Shown: positions 63,963 through 64,000 of the stretch, piece by piece
How positions within the stretch are numbered: the first letter of the stretch is position 1
Layout: every line of letters starts with the position of its first letter
Assembly: GCA_964017155.1 (NCBI GenBank)
Contig: OZ024861.1
Span: 372,001 to 436,000, forward strand
Length of the DNA stretch: 64,000 nt
Origin: Oasisia sp. SBJ-2009
Lineage: Eukaryota; Annelida; Polychaeta; Sabellida; Siboglinidae
Direction of reading: 5' to 3'
Made by a program: the position numbers and the translations under genes
Notes under the pieces: generated by a model
What the model saw: only the letters and a program-made list of their open reading frames with translations
Told to the model about the DNA's origin: nothing
Database searches by the model: none

Positions 63963-64000
63963 TTGACAAAGATACAGTTATAATACCAAAATTGAGGTGG
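63963..64000 (-). repeat. Truncated short palindrome at the window end
   Basis: Only the first 38 bases of the left arm of a P1 palindrome are present (TTGACAAAGATACAG to GAGGTGG). The array continues beyond the window. Confidence 0.9.

Larger units (their letters stand above)
42109..64000 (-). repeat. Reverse satellite array, 43 monomers of about 504 bp
   Basis: It is the same satellite in opposite orientation. Long-palindrome starts: 42501, 43005, 43509, 44013, 44517, 45021, 45525, 46029, 46532, 47036, 47538, 48042, 48546, 49050, 49554, 50058, 50562, 51066, 51570, 52074, 52578, 53081, 53585, 54089, 54591, 55095, 55601, 56105, 56608, 57112, 57615, 58119, 58623, 59125, 59629, 60133, 60637, 61141, 61645, 62148, 62652, 63156, 63658. 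The usual spacing of 504 is one more than on the left because the loop reads GATTTGTGCCAG (reverse complement CTGGCACAAATC). Spacings of 502-503 reflect a spacer with AATTGTTTTC (one T fewer) and/or TTATGACAAG. Array-wide private markers include TGTTACTCCGCTG and TTGATAGAAYKAAC. The array runs off the window end inside a short palindrome. Confidence 0.97.

Noticed and set aside
1..64000. CENP-B box or telomere repeats
   Set aside because: No TTCG....A..CGGG core and no short telomere-type tandem motif was seen. Centromeric function cannot be claimed.

Overview
The whole 64 kb window is satellite DNA. It is one head-to-tail array of a roughly 503-504 bp monomer with no unique sequence, no credible protein gene and no RNA gene. 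Base composition, repeat length, multi-monomer higher-order repeats and the absence of genes point to a eukaryotic heterochromatic block (pericentromeric, subtelomeric or interstitial; the sequence does not say which). I do not recognise the satellite family and cannot name the organism. Layout: positions 1-42,108 hold 83 monomers in one orientation (called forward here). At 42,087-42,108 the orientation flips. Positions 42,109-64,000 hold 43 more long palindromes in the opposite orientation, plus the unit that straddles the switch. The window is therefore one giant imperfect inverted repeat centred near 42,152. Monomer design: each monomer is two imperfect palindromes joined at a shared CCAA/TTGG boundary. 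The short one (P1) is 203 bp, with 60-nt arms and an 83-nt loop. The long one (P2) is 308 bp in the forward array, with 111-nt arms and an 86-nt loop (87 nt in the reverse array). About two thirds of every monomer is inverted-repeat arm, and the loops carry further small hairpins. Left array: two monomer types, A and B, tend to alternate as S2-A-S1-B dimers of 1,006-1,009 bp. From 9,264 to 23,368 they form seven copies of a 2,015 bp four-monomer higher-order repeat (HOR). On both sides the order is irregular, with multi-monomer segmental duplications, hybrid spacers and one locally scrambled unit at about 3,432-3,640. Right array: monomers are mostly 504 bp, share private differences from the left array, and are arranged as patchy duplications of 4-5 monomers at offsets of about 4,533, 6,045, 10,076 and 11,587 bp rather than one regular HOR. 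Main points of interest: the double-palindrome monomer, the orientation switch placed inside a palindrome arm (giving a unit with the same arm on both sides), and signs of exchange between the two arms of a single palindrome. All copy counts and boundaries come from reading the sequence by eye. Alignment-based percent identities were not computed.
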